This document shows, piece after piece, positions 12,224 to 14,958 of a stretch of DNA of 14,958 nucleotides. Both the position numbers and the translations under genes were made by a program. The stretch lies in the NCBI GenBank assembly GCA_910577335.1, contig CAJTMJ010000057.1:1-14958 (forward strand), given 5' to 3'. This DNA is from an uncultured Duncaniella sp. (GTDB taxonomy: Bacteria; Bacteroidota; Bacteroidia; Bacteroidales; Muribaculaceae). Position 1 is the first letter of the stretch; every line of letters starts with the position of its first letter. The notes beneath the pieces were generated by a model. It saw only the letters and a program-made list of their open reading frames with translations, ran no database searches and was not told the DNA's origin.

Positions 12224-14958
12224 TTAGAATTTCGGCCCGGCTCGAAATGACGGGGGCTGAGAAGGTGGCTGAAAGGGTCGTGCGCTTGCGATGAAGCGAG
12301 ACTGAGCCGGAGAATCATTCGGATATGAAAGTCTGGGTTCTGCCACCATCGACTCCTTTGAGCCGGAGGTTTGGGATTGGTTATCCATTACTTCGACCCT
12401 TTGGGTGACTGACTGGTGGTTGACTTCCTCGCCGTCCTTTTCATCGTGCTTCGGAGCAAGTTCGGCGGTGATTTTGCGGTCGAGGGCGGCAAGTTCGGAT
12501 TTCAACGCCTTTAGCTCATCCTCTTTGCCCCATGTCTTTGACACGATGCTTTCGAGGGTCGGAACATCGGCTTTGAGTTTGGCCGTGCGTTCCTCATACT
12601 GGGCGATTATGCCGGGGATTTTCTCCAGAGCGTTGACGAAGTTCATACAGGCGGCATGGGTGTCGCTCATGGCAATGAAGCCGTTGTTGAACTTGTACTT
12701 GTAGTTGCCTTCGACAACGAAGCGGTTCTGGATGCCTTCCCTGCCGTCAACGACCGTCCGCTCCGATATTATGCTTATCGGGAAGCCATAGACCTCGCCG
12801 ATGCGCTGATATTGCCCGTGGGTGTCGGTACGCTGTGCCAGCCCCTGAAGATGTATGCCCATGTTCTTCTCATCGGAGAGATTGCATGTGTCGATTGTGA
12901 GATTGTTGACCGGGTTGCCGTCCTTATCACGCTGAACAACCGCCTCATACCGGGCATAGTCGGCTTTCATCCTCTCAATAGCCACCTCATTGTTGGCAAT
13001 GTCGTGGCTGATGGTCTGGAGACGGAACCGGGAATCGCCAATACCCTTGTTGAAGGATTTGCGCTCACTCTCCAATGCCGCGATGCGCTTTTCCAACTTG
13101 GCTTTTTCGAGAAGGTCGGTGTTACCACTGAGGATAGCCATATACTCGGAGAAGTTCATGCCGTTCTTCTCGTCCATAGCACCCTCGTCGATGGTTCTCG
13201 CTCCGAGTGCGCCGGATTTAAGCTGGTCGATGAATGTCGCCTTGCAATGGAGAAGGTTGAACTTGTAGGAATCCAACGACTTCTCAACGGCATAAATGAT
13301 TACATCCACCTTATTATCAGCGTATAGCTTGGCAATCTCGTTGCCGGCGCGTATGGCTCTGCCATCCCTCTGAGTGAGGTCAGAGGGACGCCACGGCGTG
13401 TCAAGATGATGGATGCAAACCGCTCTACGTTGGGCATTTACGCCTGTTCCGAGCATACTTGTCGAGCCGAAAAGCACACGGACATCACCGTCATTCATAG
13501 CCTGTATAACTGCCTTTCTTGATCTCTCGGTTTTACATTCTTGTATAAACCTGATTTCATGCGGAGGTATGCCATAATCCTCAATCAGTTTGCGCTTGAT
13601 TTCGGAATATACATTCCACTCGCCGGGCTTGTAAGTGCCGAGGTCGCTGAAAACAAACTGTGTGCCTTTCTGAGCATCGTATTTCCTATAATACTCAGCA
13701 ATCATCCGGGCGCAATGGCTTGCCTTGTTGTTCGGGTCATCCTCGTAAGACGGGTCAATCATTCGCATATCGAGAGCCATCTTTCGGGCATAGTCCGTAG
13801 CGATAAGCATCTTCGCCTTTTCCTCGGTCTCGCTCAACGGGGCGCGTCCGAGGATAGTGGCGTCGCCACTTTCGGCAAATTTCATCAATTTCTCGATGAA
13901 AGCCTCCTGCGCCGGTGTCGGCGGGATATTGTGAAGAATCTCGTTCTTCATCGGTCTATCCACTCCAACATCTTCAGCGGTGCGATAGTCGGTAATCTCA
14001 TTGTAGAAAGCGGCCAACTCCGGCACCTTGATGAAGTAGCGGAAACGCTCCTTGGCCACAATGTGATTGGTCACATTGAACTCATAATCCGTCGTCTTTT
14101 TGGCGAAGATTGCCGCCCACGCATCGAAGCACCGGATGTCCTGCCGTTCAAGTTCATTCGGACGAAGATACTTGAACAGCAGATACAGCTCCGTAAGACT
14201 GTTGGATATGGTTGTACCGCTGAGAAAAGTGGCACCCAAATCCTTGCCTGTCCGTTCCTGAATGGTTCGGATAGCATAGAGAAGATTCAACGCTCTCTGT
14301 GAGCCTTCCGAGTTACCCAAACCTGCAACTCTATCGTGCCTGGTATTGAACATCAGGTTCTTGAACTGATGCGACTCGTCCACAAAGATGTGGTCGATAC
14401 CCATCTGCTTAAAGTCAACGACAGCATCCTTGTTCTGTTCCATCTGATACTGGATGGTCGCAATCTTGGCGGTCAGGTTTTCCTTACGCTTTATCAGACC
14501 TTTGAGCATACCACGGCTTATGTCATGGCCCTGCTGTTTCAGAACCTCCAAGTTTTCCTCGACAGTATCAAGTTCCGCCTGAAGAATCTGCTGCTGCATT
14601 TCCGGCGACTGGGGTATTTTTCCAAACTGGTCGTGCGACATTATCACACAGTCATAGTCGTTGTTCTTGATATTGTTGAAGAAATCCACACGCTTGTCAG
14701 CCTTGAAACTCTTTTCATCGGCGAACAGTATCCGGGCGTTGGGATAGGCACTCTGATAGGTCATGGCAATTTCGGCTACATTGGCTTTCAGACCGATAAT
14801 CATCGGTTTGTGGGCAAGTCCGAGACGCTTCATCTCATGCGCTGCAATACACATTATCAGCGTTTTACCACAACCCACCTCGAAGTCACAAATACCGCCG
14901 CCGTTCTGTTTCAGCATCCATATACAGTCCTTCTGGCTTTGATAAATGGAGCTGATTC
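12224..14958 (-). CDS. SNF2/DEAD-like helicase, C-terminal part of a giant methylase-helicase-type protein (runs off right edge)
   Basis: 910 residues are visible and the frame is open to the right edge (13 residues before the first internal Met). Superfamily 2 motifs are in order: YQSQKDCIWM, then motif I FEVGCGKT (visible residues 26-33), the DESH box in FVDESHQF (193-196), SGTT (246-249), and motif VI QRDGRAIRAGN (about 529-539). Coiled-coil-rich sequence follows (about 620-680), then a disordered, proline-rich tail ending SFRAGPKF. This is the large helicase carried by Bacteroidales conjugative elements, usually fused to an N-terminal N6-adenine methyltransferase that would lie outside the window. 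Related fusions such as phage P1 DarB protect incoming DNA from restriction; that role here is inference. The long central insert between motifs I and II (about 110-175) is helical. Confidence 0.88.
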   Translation of the reverse strand, partial: ISSIYQSQKDCIWMLKQNGGGICDFEVGCGKTLIMCIAAHEMKRLGLAHKPMIIGLKANVAEIAMTYQSAYPNARILFADEKSFKADKRVDFFNNIKNNDYDCVIMSHDQFGKIPQSPEMQQQILQAELDTVEENLEVLKQQGHDISRGMLKGLIKRKENLTAKIATIQYQMEQNKDAVVDFKQMGIDHIFVDESHQFKNLMFNTRHDRVAGLGNSEGSQRALNLLYAIRTIQERTGKDLGATFLSGTTISNSLTELYLLFKYLRPNELERQDIRCFDAWAAIFAKKTTDYEFNVTNHIVAKERFRYFIKVPELAAFYNEITDYRTAEDVGVDRPMKNEILHNIPPTPAQEAFIEKLMKFAESGDATILGRAPLSETEEKAKMLIATDYARKMALDMRMIDPSYEDDPNNKASHCARMIAEYYRKYDAQKGTQFVFSDLGTYKPGEWNVYSEIKRKLIEDYGIPPHEIRFIQECKTERSRKAVIQAMNDGDVRVLFGSTSMLGTGVNAQRRAVCIHHLDTPWRPSDLTQRDGRAIRAGNEIAKLYADNKVDVIIYAVEKSLDSYKFNLLHCKATFIDQLKSGALGARTIDEGAMDEKNGMNFSEYMAILSGNTDLLEKAKLEKRIAALESERKSFNKGIGDSRFRLQTISHDIANNEVAIERMKADYARYEAVVQRDKDGNPVNNLTIDTCNLSDEKNMGIHLQGLAQRTDTHGQYQRIGEVYGFPISIISERTVVDGREGIQNRFVVEGNYKYKFNNGFIAMSDTHAACMNFVNALEKIPGIIAQYEERTAKLKADVPTLESIVSKTWGKEDELKALKSELAALDRKITAELAPKHDEKDGEEVNHQSVTQRVEVMDNQSQTSGSKESMVAEPRLSYPNDSPAQSRFIASARPFQPPSQPPSFRAGPKF

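Noticed and set aside
12656..14302. Long plus-strand open frames at 12656-13327 and 13541-14302 (223 and 253 residues).
   Set aside because: They lie exactly antisense to the intact helicase gene, whose superfamily 2 motifs are clear. Their translations show no recognisable domain, and they have no neighbours or spacing that would fit an operon.
1..14958. CRISPR arrays, tRNA or rRNA genes, insertion sequences and att sites.
   Set aside because: I saw no regularly spaced repeats with unique spacers, no tRNA cloverleaf or rRNA sequence, no transposase or integrase gene, and no element ends within the window.

Overview
This window is part of an integrative and conjugative element (conjugative transposon, CTnDOT-like transfer type) from a member of the Bacteroidales. 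The evidence is the fixed Bacteroidetes transfer-gene order on the minus strand (ParA, DUF3408 proteins, TraD-like, TraE/DUF4134, TraF/DUF4133, TraG ATPase), a divergent mobA-mobB-mobC block with a YWFCY-type coupling protein, an RteC-like regulator, and a very large SNF2-type helicase of the kind carried by these elements. Base composition is moderate (roughly half G+C by eye), and Shine-Dalgarno sites are absent or weak, as is usual in Bacteroidetes. The genus cannot be fixed from the sequence. Neither end of the element is in the window: traG runs off the left edge and the helicase runs off the right edge.

Layout. Positions 1-4766 (minus strand) are the start of the transfer operon: a ParA-like ATPase, three consecutive small proteins sharing a DUF3408/ribbon-helix-helix-like C-terminus (the third carries a membrane anchor), a membrane-anchored TraD-like linker protein, the TraE and TraF membrane proteins, and the N-terminal third of the TraG (VirB4-class) ATPase. 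Positions 4767-6058 are about 1.3 kb without a convincing gene. This gap is full of structure: a 60-bp imperfect direct repeat (51/60 identical) brackets a set of nested inverted repeats that could fold into a roughly 150-nt RNA or single-stranded DNA structure, followed by several palindromes and a candidate nic-like site just before mobA. It is the best candidate for the oriT and control region. Positions 6059-9827 (plus strand) encode MobA (relaxosome accessory protein), MobB (MOBP-type relaxase) and MobC (VirD4-like coupling protein).

Positions 9961-12174 hold two divergent regulators: an RteC-like protein (minus) and an NtrC/RteB-like protein (plus). The latter keeps its Fis-type helix-turn-helix and Walker A but appears to have lost the Walker B acidic pair, the arginine fingers and the GAFTGA loop. 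Positions 12224-14958 (minus) encode the C-terminal part of a giant SNF2/DEAD-like helicase. U-tract terminators lie at 9845-9877 and 12179-12217, both oriented for minus-strand transcripts.

How it works together: MobA and MobB would nick oriT in the 1.3-kb gap, MobC would deliver the relaxase-DNA complex to the channel whose subunits and motor (TraE, TraF, TraG) begin the minus-strand operon, and the RteB/RteC-like pair probably controls transfer or excision. The most unusual observations are the structured region between direct repeats, the degenerate NtrC-like regulator, the triplicated DUF3408 module with a membrane-tethered copy, and a shared C-terminal R-x-G-P-K-(L/F) tail on the relaxase and the helicase that could be a type IV secretion signal.
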